Source of the DNA: Actinomycetota bacterium
GTDB lineage: Bacteria; Actinomycetota; Acidimicrobiia; Acidimicrobiales; Microtrichaceae
Assembly: GCA_018268735.1 (NCBI GenBank)
Contig: JAFDWA010000128.1
Coordinates: 1 to 5,750, forward strand
DNA: 5,750 nt
Direction: 5' to 3'
The notes beneath the pieces were generated by a model. That model worked only from the letters and a program-made list of their open reading frames with translations, was not told where the DNA came from and did not search any database. Below, one piece after another: positions 1 to 5,500 of this stretch. Numbering within the stretch: position 1 is the first letter of the stretch; each line of letters begins with the position of its first letter. A program made the translations under genes and the position numbers.

Positions 1-1524
1 CACGCCGTCGAGCCCGGCGAGCCGCTCCGCCCCCGCACGCTGGCGGGCCTCGTCGAGCGCCAGGGACAACGCATCCGCCCGCGCAACCCACGCCGAGGCA
101 TCCGACTCCGCCCCGGTCGCGGCCTCCTCCGCAGCGCTGAGCAGCCCGTCGCAGCGCTCCCGGCCCAGCGAGGCCTCCACAGCCCCACGTTCGAGGCCGG
201 GGGCGCCGGCATCGGCGTCCTGGACCGCAGCCACCGCTGCGGAGCGCTCGGTCTGCAGCCGCTCCACCCGCTCCGCCAGCGAGTCGCGGCGCGTCGCGAG
301 CCGCTCCTGGTCCGCAGCGGTCCGCTCGATGGCGGAGCGGAGCGCCGCGAGCTCGCCGCGCACTGCGGACGCCTCACCGGTCGGTGCCGGGATGCCGTCG
401 CCCCACTCCTCGCCGAAGACCGCCCGTCGTGCGGCGTGCTGCGCCTCCGCGGCGTCGAGCGTGGACATCTCGTCGGTCACCGACGCGCCGTCACGTTCGA
501 TCTGCGCCGCCTCGTCGACCAGCTGGTGCTGCTCGGCCTCCAGCGAGGCCACGACTCCGGCGTCGACCGACGTGCCGAGCTCGCGTTGCAGGTTCCGGTG
601 TCGCTCGACGAGCAGGGCGAGCTGACCCCGGCCCTTCTCCGCCAGCTTCTCGAAGCGGACGAGCACGTCGCCGAGATCACGGCCGCCGAGAGCGGAGAGC
701 TGCGCCTCGGTGGCGACGATCCGGCTGTCGAGCCCGGACAGGACCGCACGCAGCCGCTGGTCCTCGGCACGCAGCTCCGACTGGGTTCGGGCCGACTCTG
801 CGAGCTGACCGCGCAGGCGGGCGATGTCACGACCGGCGAGGTGCACGCGCAGCGACGTCAGCTCGCCGACCAGGTCGCCATGGCGACGGGCGGCGTCGGC
901 CTGGCGCTCGAGCGGTCGGAGCTGCCGTCGAACCTCGCGGAGCAGGTCGTTGATCCGGGTGAGGTTCGCCTCGGTCGCCTGGAGCCGACGTTCGGCCCGC
1001 TCCTTCCGGCGCCGGTACTTCAGGACGCCGGCGGCCTCTTCGATGATGAGGCGCCGATCCTCGGCGCGGGCGTTCAGGACGGCGTCGATGTTGCCCTGGG
1101 AGATGATGACGTGTTGCTGTCGACCCACCCCGGAGTCCGACAGCAGCTCCTGGATGTCGAGCAGGCGACACGGCACGCCGTTGATCTCGTACTCGCTGTC
1201 GCCGTTGCGGAACAGCAGACGTGTGATCGTCACCTCGGTGAACTCGATGGGCAGCAGACCCGCCGAGTTGTCGAGGGTGAGCGACACCTCGGCCCGGCCC
1301 AGCTGCGCGAGCCGGGAGGTCCCCGCGAAGATGACGTCGTCCATCTTCTGGGATCGCACCGCGGACGGCGCCTGCGCGCCGAGCACCCAGCCGATGGCGT
1401 CGACCACGTTGGACTTGCCCGACCCGTTCGGGCCGACGACGACGGTGACCCCGGGCTCGAGGCTCAGCGTCGCCGCCTCGGCGAAGGACTTGAACCCCTT
1501 GATCTGCAGCGTCTTGAGGAACAC
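1..1524 (-). CDS. smc: Chromosome segregation ATPase SMC, N-terminal 508 residues (runs off the left edge)
   Basis: SMC is the core ATPase of the bacterial condensin complex, which acts with ScpA and ScpB to organise and segregate the chromosome. The frame is open without a stop from the GTG at 1524 to base 1 (508 codons). The N-terminus reads MFLKTLQIKGFKSFAE, the usual SMC opening. Walker A GPNGSGKS is at residues 31-38, and the Q-loop region IISQG has its glutamine at 143. The IIEEAAGVLKYRRRK segment (about 162-174) marks the entry to the first coiled coil. From about 175 onward the sequence is charged, Ala/Leu/Glu/Arg-rich coiled coil. The hinge, second coil, signature motif and Walker B would lie outside the window. 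The start is 12 bases after the mutM stop, with GGGAG only four bases upstream, so translation is probably coupled. Family identification is secure; only the length is unknown. Confidence 0.97.
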   Translation of the reverse strand, partial: MFLKTLQIKGFKSFAEAATLSLEPGVTVVVGPNGSGKSNVVDAIGWVLGAQAPSAVRSQKMDDVIFAGTSRLAQLGRAEVSLTLDNSAGLLPIEFTEVTITRLLFRNGDSEYEINGVPCRLLDIQELLSDSGVGRQQHVIISQGNIDAVLNARAEDRRLIIEEAAGVLKYRRRKERAERRLQATEANLTRINDLLREVRRQLRPLERQADAARRHGDLVGELTSLRVHLAGRDIARLRGQLAESARTQSELRAEDQRLRAVLSGLDSRIVATEAQLSALGGRDLGDVLVRFEKLAEKGRGQLALLVERHRNLQRELGTSVDAGVVASLEAEQHQLVDEAAQIERDGASVTDEMSTLDAAEAQHAARRAVFGEEWGDGIPAPTGEASAVRGELAALRSAIERTAADQERLATRRDSLAERVERLQTERSAAVAAVQDADAGAPGLERGAVEASLGRERCDGLLSAAEEAATGAESDASAWVARADALSLALDEARQRAGAERLAGLDGV

Positions 1525-1536
1525 GGTGCTCCCGGC

Positions 1537-2370
1537 TCAGACCTGGGTCTGCTCGCAGTAGTAGGTGTAGCCGCTGCCGAAGCGCGACTTCACGATCGGT
1601 CCACGGGCACGGGGGCTCATCTCGCCGTCGCGGCGATACACCGTGAGGTACTGGCCGTACTCCCCCGGCTGACCCGACAGCGACACCCAGCCGTCCTCGC
1701 CGAGAGTGGTGCCGCCGTACTTGACCGCCTCGTGGACGGTCTCGACGGTCGCCCGGTAGAGGCGACGGATCTCCTGTGCCGACAGCGACGTCGTGGCCCG
1801 GTCGTAGCGGAGCCCGGCGTGGAAGAGGATCTCGTCGGAGTACATCGGGCCGATGCCGATGAGGAACGTCGGGTCCATCAGCACGGACTTCAGTCGTCCG
1901 TCACGTCGCAGGAGCTGCTCGCCGAAGGAGGTCCACGAGATCGGCTCGTCGACGGCGTCGAGTCCGACGGAGGAGAGCTCGGGATGGGTGGCGTCGAGCT
2001 CCTCGGACGCGATCAGCTCCACCGACGAGCCCTTCTTCGGATCGGCGAGGCGGAGCTGGCCGCCCTGGGTGAAGGTGATCACGACGCCGGTGCCCGGATC
2101 GGCCGGATCCTTGAGCTGGCGCTTCACCAGGCGGGCCTTCGGCCCGAGCGAGATCACCAGGAGGTGCTCGTCGTCGACGCCGAGGGTGAGCAGCGTCGCG
2201 CGACGACCGGCGGAGGTGATCTTCGCTCCGGTCAGCGCTGAGATGAACGCCTTCTTGGTCGGCACCTTGACGAACCCGGTGCCGGGCACCTCGACGGCCT
2301 TCACCTTCTTGTCGACGACCTCACGCTCGAGATCGCGACGCAACAGCTCCAGTTCCGGTAGCTCAGGCAT
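1537..2370 (-). CDS. mutM: Fpg/Nei-family DNA glycosylase, divergent, with a degenerate zinc finger
   Basis: The family excises oxidised purines such as 8-oxoguanine and nicks the resulting abasic site. The 277-residue product starts MPELPELELLRR, so the catalytic N-terminal Pro2 and Glu3 are present. The H2TH region spans about 160-188 (LKSVLMDPTFLIGIGPMYSDE), and a C-terminal hairpin lies at about 242-277. Length matches the family. Several functional residues differ from E. coli Fpg: Lys57 aligns with Thr59, the H2TH Asn of GNIY is Pro175, HLGM is SLGP at 74-77, the finger Arg (258/259) is Gly, and only Cys272 of the four zinc cysteines remains. The fold is therefore recognisable, but activity may be altered, as in zincless relatives such as NEIL1, or lost. 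The ATG is chosen because Pro must be residue 2 and a GGGGAGG lies nine bases upstream; the longer frame upstream is rnc antiframe. It overlaps rnc by eight bases (ATGCCTGA). Confidence 0.9.
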   Translation of the reverse strand: MPELPELELLRRDLEREVVDKKVKAVEVPGTGFVKVPTKKAFISALTGAKITSAGRRATLLTLGVDDEHLLVISLGPKARLVKRQLKDPADPGTGVVITFTQGGQLRLADPKKGSSVELIASEELDATHPELSSVGLDAVDEPISWTSFGEQLLRRDGRLKSVLMDPTFLIGIGPMYSDEILFHAGLRYDRATTSLSAQEIRRLYRATVETVHEAVKYGGTTLGEDGWVSLSGQPGEYGQYLTVYRRDGEMSPRARGPIVKSRFGSGYTYYCEQTQV

Positions 2371-3184
2371 CTCGGACTGCCTCCCCTCGGTCGGCCTCGT
2401 TGGAAGCCAGCTCGTGCGCAAGCCTGGCGGTCGCCTCGCTGGCGGCAGCCTGCTCGGCTTCCTTCTTCGTGCGGCCGTCACCGCCGCCCCACACCCGACC
2501 GTCGAAGCGGACGATGGCGTGGAACGACTTCGCGTGCTCGGGACCGGCCTCGGAGATCTCATACGTCGGCAGCTCGCCGAAGTGCCGCGCCGCCATCTCC
2601 TGGAGGCGTGACTTGTGGTCGCTCTCGACGTCACCTGCGAGGACGCCGTCGATGCGCTCGTCGAGCAGACCCAGCACCATGCGGCGGGCGGCGTCGATGC
2701 CCCCGTCCAGGTACACCGCGCCGATCACCCCCTCCATGGCGTCGGCGAGGATCGAGGTCTTCTGGCGACCTCCGGTCGACTGCTCGCCCTTGCCGAGCAT
2801 CAGCACCTCGCCGAGACCGACCGACCGGGCGACGTCGGCGAGCGCGTTCGCGCTGACCAGCTCGGAGCGTCGACGCGCGAGGACGCCCTCGCTCGAACGC
2901 GGCGAGACCTGGAACAGGTGGTCGGTCACCACGAGGCCCAGCACGGCGTCGCCGAGGAACTCCAGACGTTCGTTCGAGGCCACACCGCCGTGCTCCGCGC
3001 ACCACGAGCGGTGGCGCAACGCCAGATCCAGCAGCGCCGGGTCCTCGAAGCGGTGGCCCACCCGACGACACAGCGCGCCTCGGGGGGTCTCGGCGCCGTG
3101 GGGCGTCTCGTCGACGGTGATGACAGATCCCGAAGGGGCCTCGAGGGCCGGCTCAGACCCGTGCGAGGACGTAGTCGACGGCAT
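2363..3184 (-). CDS. rnc: Ribonuclease III
   Basis: RNase III cuts double-stranded RNA, including the rRNA precursor stems. The product is 273 residues. The signature NERLEFLGDAVL is at 71-82, with the metal-binding acidic residues Glu75 and Asp79. The second catalytic pair is Asp148 and Glu151 in DAMEGVIGAVYLDGG. A double-stranded-RNA-binding domain follows at about 192-260, containing GGGDGRTKKEAEQAAA. The protein is longer than E. coli Rnc (226 residues), mainly because of about 35 low-complexity residues before VGHRFEDPALL. The ATG at 3184 lies inside acpP (32-base overlap) with only a weak ribosome binding site. An in-frame TGA sits 12 bases upstream of that ATG. The next possible start (GTG near 3061) would remove part of the first helix, so 3184 is preferred and translational coupling to acpP is likely. 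The function is secure; the exact start is less so. Confidence 0.95.
   Translation of the reverse strand: MPSTTSSHGSEPALEAPSGSVITVDETPHGAETPRGALCRRVGHRFEDPALLDLALRHRSWCAEHGGVASNERLEFLGDAVLGLVVTDHLFQVSPRSSEGVLARRRSELVSANALADVARSVGLGEVLMLGKGEQSTGGRQKTSILADAMEGVIGAVYLDGGIDAARRMVLGLLDERIDGVLAGDVESDHKSRLQEMAARHFGELPTYEISEAGPEHAKSFHAIVRFDGRVWGGGDGRTKKEAEQAAASEATARLAHELASNEADRGEAVRDA
2380..2386 (-). promoter_or_regulatory. Shine-Dalgarno site for mutM
   Basis: On the minus strand this reads GGGGAGG, nine bases before the ATG at 2370. It lies inside the end of rnc and is the strongest ribosome binding site in the left block. It fixes the mutM start at 2370 and rules out the longer in-frame start at 2634. 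Confidence 0.75.
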
Positions 3185-3440
3185 CTCGCACGGTCTTCAG
3201 ATCCTCGAGGTCCTCGTCCTCGATGCGGAACCCCTCGCTGCGTTCGCTCAGCTCGTCCTCCAACGCCTCCACCAGCTCGATCAGCGCGAGCGAGTCGGCG
3301 TGCAGGTCCTCGGCGAAGGAATCGCCCTCATCGATCGTCGAGGGGTCGATCTCCAGGATGTCGGCCAACCGGTCCTTGACCAGCTGCAGCACCTCGGGAC
3401 GTTCGATGGGCCCCTCTTGGACGTGCGTCTCCGCAGGCAC
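3153..3440 (-). CDS. acpP: Acyl carrier protein
   Basis: ACP carries growing fatty acyl chains on a 4'-phosphopantetheine arm attached to a serine. The product is 95 residues from the GTG at 3440 and is strongly acidic. The attachment motif is ADSL with Ser50, preceded by DSFAEDLH and followed by a helix II (LIELVEALEDEL). The C-terminal helix is TVRDAVDYVL. Compared with E. coli AcpP it has about 14 extra residues before the serine and about five extra in the loop after helix II (SERSEGFRIEDED). A GAGGAGAG lies 11-13 bases upstream of the GTG, which is rather long spacing, but no ATG, GTG or TTG fits better: the next upstream candidates are GTA and ATC. The gene sits between rpmF and rnc, the classical position of acpP, but without plsX or fab genes beside it. 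Confidence 0.93.
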   Translation of the reverse strand: MPAETHVQEGPIERPEVLQLVKDRLADILEIDPSTIDEGDSFAEDLHADSLALIELVEALEDELSERSEGFRIEDEDLEDLKTVRDAVDYVLARV

Positions 3441-3451
3441 GATGGCTACCG

Positions 3452-3459
3452 CTCTCCTC
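3452..3459 (-). promoter_or_regulatory. Probable Shine-Dalgarno site for acpP
   Basis: On the minus strand this reads GAGGAGAG, 11 bases before the GTG at 3440 (13 bases from its AGGAG core). The purine-rich match is good but the spacing is longer than ideal. It supports starting acpP at 3440 rather than further inside the gene. Confidence 0.5.
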
Positions 3460-3464
3460 GATCC

Positions 3465-3482
3465 CCCGGGAACCGTCCCGGG
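3465..3482 (-). other. Perfect hairpin in the acpP leader
   Basis: On the minus strand CCCGGGA and TCCCGGG form a seven-base-pair perfect stem around the four-base loop CGGT. It lies six bases upstream of the acpP Shine-Dalgarno. No T-run follows it, so a standard intrinsic terminator is unlikely. It could be an mRNA structure affecting acpP translation, a processing site, or chance in GC-rich DNA. Confidence 0.4.
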
Positions 3483-3486
3483 ACCT

Positions 3487-3510
3487 GTGGGCGGCCACTG
3501 TAACCGCCAC
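3487..3510 (-). other. Second inverted repeat next to the acpP leader hairpin
   Basis: On the minus strand GTGGCGG and CCGCCCAC can pair as a stem of seven pairs with one bulged base and a nine-base loop. It lies four bases upstream of the perfect hairpin at 3465-3482, giving two tandem structures. There is no U-tract. The loop contains the -10-like TACAGT at 3497-3502, so RNA hairpin and promoter are alternative readings. Confidence 0.3.
3497..3502 (-). promoter_or_regulatory. Weak candidate -10 element for an acpP promoter
   Basis: TACAGT on the minus strand fits the TANNNT core of a housekeeping-sigma -10 box and lies in the 122-base gap (3441-3562) between rpmF and acpP. I find no TTGACA-like -35 at 16-18 bases and no TGN extension, so support is thin. 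The rest of the gap shows only the two inverted repeats and the acpP ribosome binding site. Confidence 0.2.
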
Positions 3511-3562
3511 GACGGGCGCCGGCCGCGATGCGTGGGCCGCGCGCCGACACGGTGAACCTCGT

Positions 3563-3742
3563 TCAGTCGACGTCGATGGCCTGTCGACCGCCGTACCAAC
3601 CGCAGTTCCCGCAGACCACGTGCGGCTGCTTGACGGCGTTGCATCGGGGACAGGTGCTGCGGGCCGGGGCGCGGAGCGTCCAGTTCGACGCCCGTCGGCT
3701 CCGGCTCTTGGCCTTGGAGGTCTTCTTCTTGGGAACTGCCAT
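3563..3742 (-). CDS. rpmF: 50S ribosomal protein L32, zinc-ribbon form
   Basis: L32 is a small protein of the large ribosomal subunit. The 59-residue product starts MAVPKKKTSKAKSRSRRA, the conserved basic N-terminus. It then carries a zinc ribbon with Cys31-x2-Cys34 and Cys44-x2-Cys47 (CPRC and CGNC) and ends QAIDVD. All four cysteines are intact, so this is the zinc-binding (C+) paralogue. Length is normal for L32. Only a weak GGGA precedes the ATG at 3742. The position just downstream of the yceD/DUF177 gene is a very widespread bacterial pairing. A 113-base gap on its upstream side and a 122-base gap on its downstream side set it apart from the neighbouring tight runs. Confidence 0.96.
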   Translation of the reverse strand: MAVPKKKTSKAKSRSRRASNWTLRAPARSTCPRCNAVKQPHVVCGNCGWYGGRQAIDVD

Positions 3743-3855
3743 CGTTCGTCCCGTGCTCGCGCGTCAGTTGGATGCCGTCGGCGCGCTCCGGCCGGGATGC
3801 CGACCGGTGTGCACGTCGCGGTGCTCATCGATCGATCGGACCGACGAGCGACGGG
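3743..3855 (-). other. Gap between the DUF177 gene and rpmF
   Basis: This 113-base stretch carries no gene I can support. It contains a short run of three ATCG units at 3827-3838 and several GC-rich inverted fragments. I see no convincing promoter, terminator with a T-run, or riboswitch fold. An rpmF promoter or leader may lie here, but nothing in the sequence shows it clearly. Confidence 0.35.
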
Positions 3856-4383
3856 TCACTCTAGCGGAGCGTCGGTCCCCGGGTCGAAGCGCAGCTCGTC
3901 GAGTGCCGACCACCGCGGATCGACCGGGCGCTCGTCGCCATCGGCACGCTGCACCGGAAAGCTCTCCGGGGCCGGGCCGGCGCAGTCGTCACGGCACAGC
4001 GGAGCGAGCGGCAGGGCCAGCACCGCTGCGTCGTGCAGCACCGGTCCGAGATCGATGACGTCGGACTCGATCGGCAGCAGGTCCGCATCGACCGGATCGT
4101 CGGAGAACACCTCGCGGAGGTGGACCTCCGCGACGCCGTCGGTCGGTTCGAGGCAACGTCGGCACGGACCGGTCCACGGGACCGTCAGCGTGCCGGTCAC
4201 GGTCACGCCGTCGGAGCGCGACTCCACAACCACGTCGAGGCGCCCCGTCGAGCCCGCCGGGACCGCAGCGCTGCTGACCCCGATGCCACCGAGGTCCACG
4301 TCGCGCTGGACGCCCATGCGCTCACCGGGGTGTCGACGCAGGTCCGACACCCCGACCCTGAGGTGGATGCGGTCGCTCGACAC
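3856..4383 (-). CDS. DUF177/YceD family protein
   Basis: YceD proteins are widespread small proteins almost always next to rpmF and implicated in large-subunit rRNA maturation; a biochemical activity is not established to my knowledge. The product is 175 residues from the GTG at 4383, five bases after the preceding gene's stop. Family hallmarks are CRRCL (Cys74, Cys77) after a beta-rich N-terminal half, LPLAPLCRDDCAG (Cys130, Cys134), and the terminal DPRWSALDEL. Many relatives continue the second motif as CxGLCPxCG; here that stretch reads CAGPAPESF, so the last cysteine pair is missing. Four cysteines remain that could still bind one metal. The ribosome binding site is weak, and translation is probably coupled to the SepIVA-like gene. 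Family assignment rests on motif pattern and the rpmF neighbour. Confidence 0.88.
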   Translation of the reverse strand: MSSDRIHLRVGVSDLRRHPGERMGVQRDVDLGGIGVSSAAVPAGSTGRLDVVVESRSDGVTVTGTLTVPWTGPCRRCLEPTDGVAEVHLREVFSDDPVDADLLPIESDVIDLGPVLHDAAVLALPLAPLCRDDCAGPAPESFPVQRADGDERPVDPRWSALDELRFDPGTDAPLE

Positions 4384-4388
4384 GGCGA

Positions 4389-5018
4389 TCAGGCGCCCTG
4401 GTCGTACACCGCTGAGTGCGAGCCTGTGCGGGGCTCCTCCAGGTCCGACAGCTCCGCCTCCTCGATGGACGGCGCAGCGAGCTTGTCCCGGCCCGCCGCG
4501 ACGGTCCGCGCGATGCGGGCGAGCACGTTCTCGAAGCTGGCGAGCTTCTGGTCGCAGTAGTCCTCGGTCTCGCGTCGGAGTCGACGAGACACCGCCTCCG
4601 CCTCGTCGACGATCTCGCGGGCGCGGTGCTCGGCCGCCTTCACGACCTCGGAGCGCTCCACCATCTTGGCGACCCGGCTCTGCGCGTCCTCGATCAGCCC
4701 CTGGCCCTCCCGGCGGGTCCTCGCGAGGAAGTCCTCTCGCTCCTTCAACAGCCAGCGGGCCGAACGCAGCTCGTCGGGCAGGCGTGACACGGCGTCGTCG
4801 AGCAGCTCGGTCAGCTCCTCCCGGTTCACCCGGACCGATGCCGACATCGGGATCCCCGGTGCCGCCTCGACCATCTCGATCACACGCTCGAGGATGTCCT
4901 GGGTCTCGGGCATCCGGTACTGCTCGCCGGCCGGAGCGCGTCGCACGCTGGCGCCGGAGGCATGGCTCGGCCCTCCGCCGTCCCGGTCGCGGTCGGGTTC
5001 GTCGGTCGAATCGGCCAT
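4389..5018 (-). CDS. SepIVA/DivIVA-like coiled-coil cell-division protein
   Basis: The product (209 residues) begins with about 35 polar, probably disordered residues. A conserved block at about 43-98 follows (LERVIEMVEAAPGIPMSASV, then LTELLDDAVSRLPDEL and LLKEREDFL), then a charged coiled coil to about residue 180 and an acidic tail. From memory this matches mycobacterial SepIVA (Rv2927c, about 245 residues) in order: GVPM-TAGCVVPRGDVLELIDD, then IPGELDDAQ, and near the end YVDNKLAEFEEFL against YCDQKLASFENVL here. SepIVA is a septum-site protein needed for division in mycobacteria. The present protein has a shorter coil and an extra N-terminus. There is no signal peptide or membrane segment. 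Such proteins are often mislabelled as ATP synthase subunit b. ATG 5018 is preferred over GTG 5021 because GGAGG is six bases away rather than three; ATG 4913 (just before the conserved block) is an alternative with a poor binding site. It overlaps coaD by one base. Confidence 0.8.
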   Translation of the reverse strand: MADSTDEPDRDRDGGGPSHASGASVRRAPAGEQYRMPETQDILERVIEMVEAAPGIPMSASVRVNREELTELLDDAVSRLPDELRSARWLLKEREDFLARTRREGQGLIEDAQSRVAKMVERSEVVKAAEHRAREIVDEAEAVSRRLRRETEDYCDQKLASFENVLARIARTVAAGRDKLAAPSIEEAELSDLEEPRTGSHSAVYDQGA

Positions 5019-5500
5019 CACGCGCCTCCGAATCGCTCGTCGAGGCGCTGCGCCACCGGGGCGGGCACCATCGTGGCGACGTCTCCCCCGAACCGAGCGA
5101 CCTCGCGGATCAGCTTGGATGCGAGGAAGGAGCTCTTCGACGCCGAGGGGATGAACAGCGTGTCCAGTCCGGAGATCGAGCGGTTCATCTGCGCCATCTG
5201 CAGCTCGGACTCGAAGTCCGACACGGCGCGCAGCCCCTTCACGATGAAGTTCGCACCGATCTCGTGGGCCAGGTCCACCACGAGCGTGGAGAACATCGTC
5301 ACCTCGACGTTGCCGAGGTGGGCGAGCGACGACTCGATGAGCTCCTGTCGCTCCTGCAGCGTGAAGAGCGGTTCGCCCTTCTGCGGGTTTCGCATGGCGG
5401 CCACCACGACCCGGTCGAACAGCTTGGCCGCCGTCTCCACGATCTCGACGTGGCCGTTGTGGATCGGGTCGAACGATCCCGGATAGAGGACGGTCGTCAC
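5018..5500 (-). CDS. coaD: Phosphopantetheine adenylyltransferase
   Basis: CoaD transfers AMP from ATP to 4'-phosphopantetheine, giving dephospho-CoA, the penultimate step of coenzyme A synthesis in the cytoplasm. The product is 160 residues, against 159 in E. coli. The nucleotidyltransferase motif is PGSFDPIHNGH with the HxGH histidines at 14 and 17. The central motif KGLRAVSDFESELQMAQMN begins at Lys88, and the C-terminal motif is SFLASKLIREVARFGGDV (about 124-141). That last motif reads LASKL where E. coli has ISSSL, a mild change. The start is GTG at 5500, overlapping the rsmD stop as GTGA, which implies translational coupling. Starting here gives the family's usual N-terminus (MTTVLYPGSFDP). 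Confidence 0.97.
   Translation of the reverse strand: MTTVLYPGSFDPIHNGHVEIVETAAKLFDRVVVAAMRNPQKGEPLFTLQERQELIESSLAHLGNVEVTMFSTLVVDLAHEIGANFIVKGLRAVSDFESELQMAQMNRSISGLDTLFIPSASKSSFLASKLIREVARFGGDVATMVPAPVAQRLDERFGGA
5025..5029 (-). promoter_or_regulatory. Shine-Dalgarno site for the SepIVA-like gene
   Basis: GGAGG on the minus strand, six bases before the ATG at 5018 and inside the last codons of coaD. The spacing favours the ATG at 5018 over the adjacent GTG at 5021 and over the internal ATG at 4913. Confidence 0.7.

Noticed and set aside
477..830. Short minus-strand frame read as an independent gene
   Set aside because: It is an out-of-frame shadow of the smc coiled-coil region; the true smc frame is open through the whole stretch to the left edge.
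436..2241. A 601-codon open frame on the plus strand, plus a 656-codon one at 3620-5590
   Set aside because: Both lie antisense to well-supported genes (smc and mutM; rpmF to coaD). They have the Arg/Ser/Pro/Gly- or Asp/Gly-rich composition typical of antiframes in GC-rich DNA, and show no recognisable domain.
1537..2634. A 365-residue version of the Fpg-like gene starting inside rnc
   Set aside because: Fpg enzymes need Pro immediately after the initiator Met, and a strong Shine-Dalgarno precedes the ATG at 2370; the extra residues are an rnc antiframe.
3465..3482. Perfect hairpin considered as an intrinsic terminator
   Set aside because: No T-run follows on the minus strand and the acpP ribosome binding site comes six bases later; kept only as an unassigned structure.
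3328..3828. Minus-strand frame starting in the gap upstream of rpmF and crossing rpmF
   Set aside because: It overlaps rpmF and acpP in another frame, has no ribosome binding site, and its composition is Arg/Pro/Ser-rich like other shadows here.
3827..3838. Three tandem ATCG units just after the DUF177 stop, considered as a repeat or operator
   Set aside because: Only 12 bases, self-complementary by nature, and not repeated elsewhere in the window; chance is sufficient.
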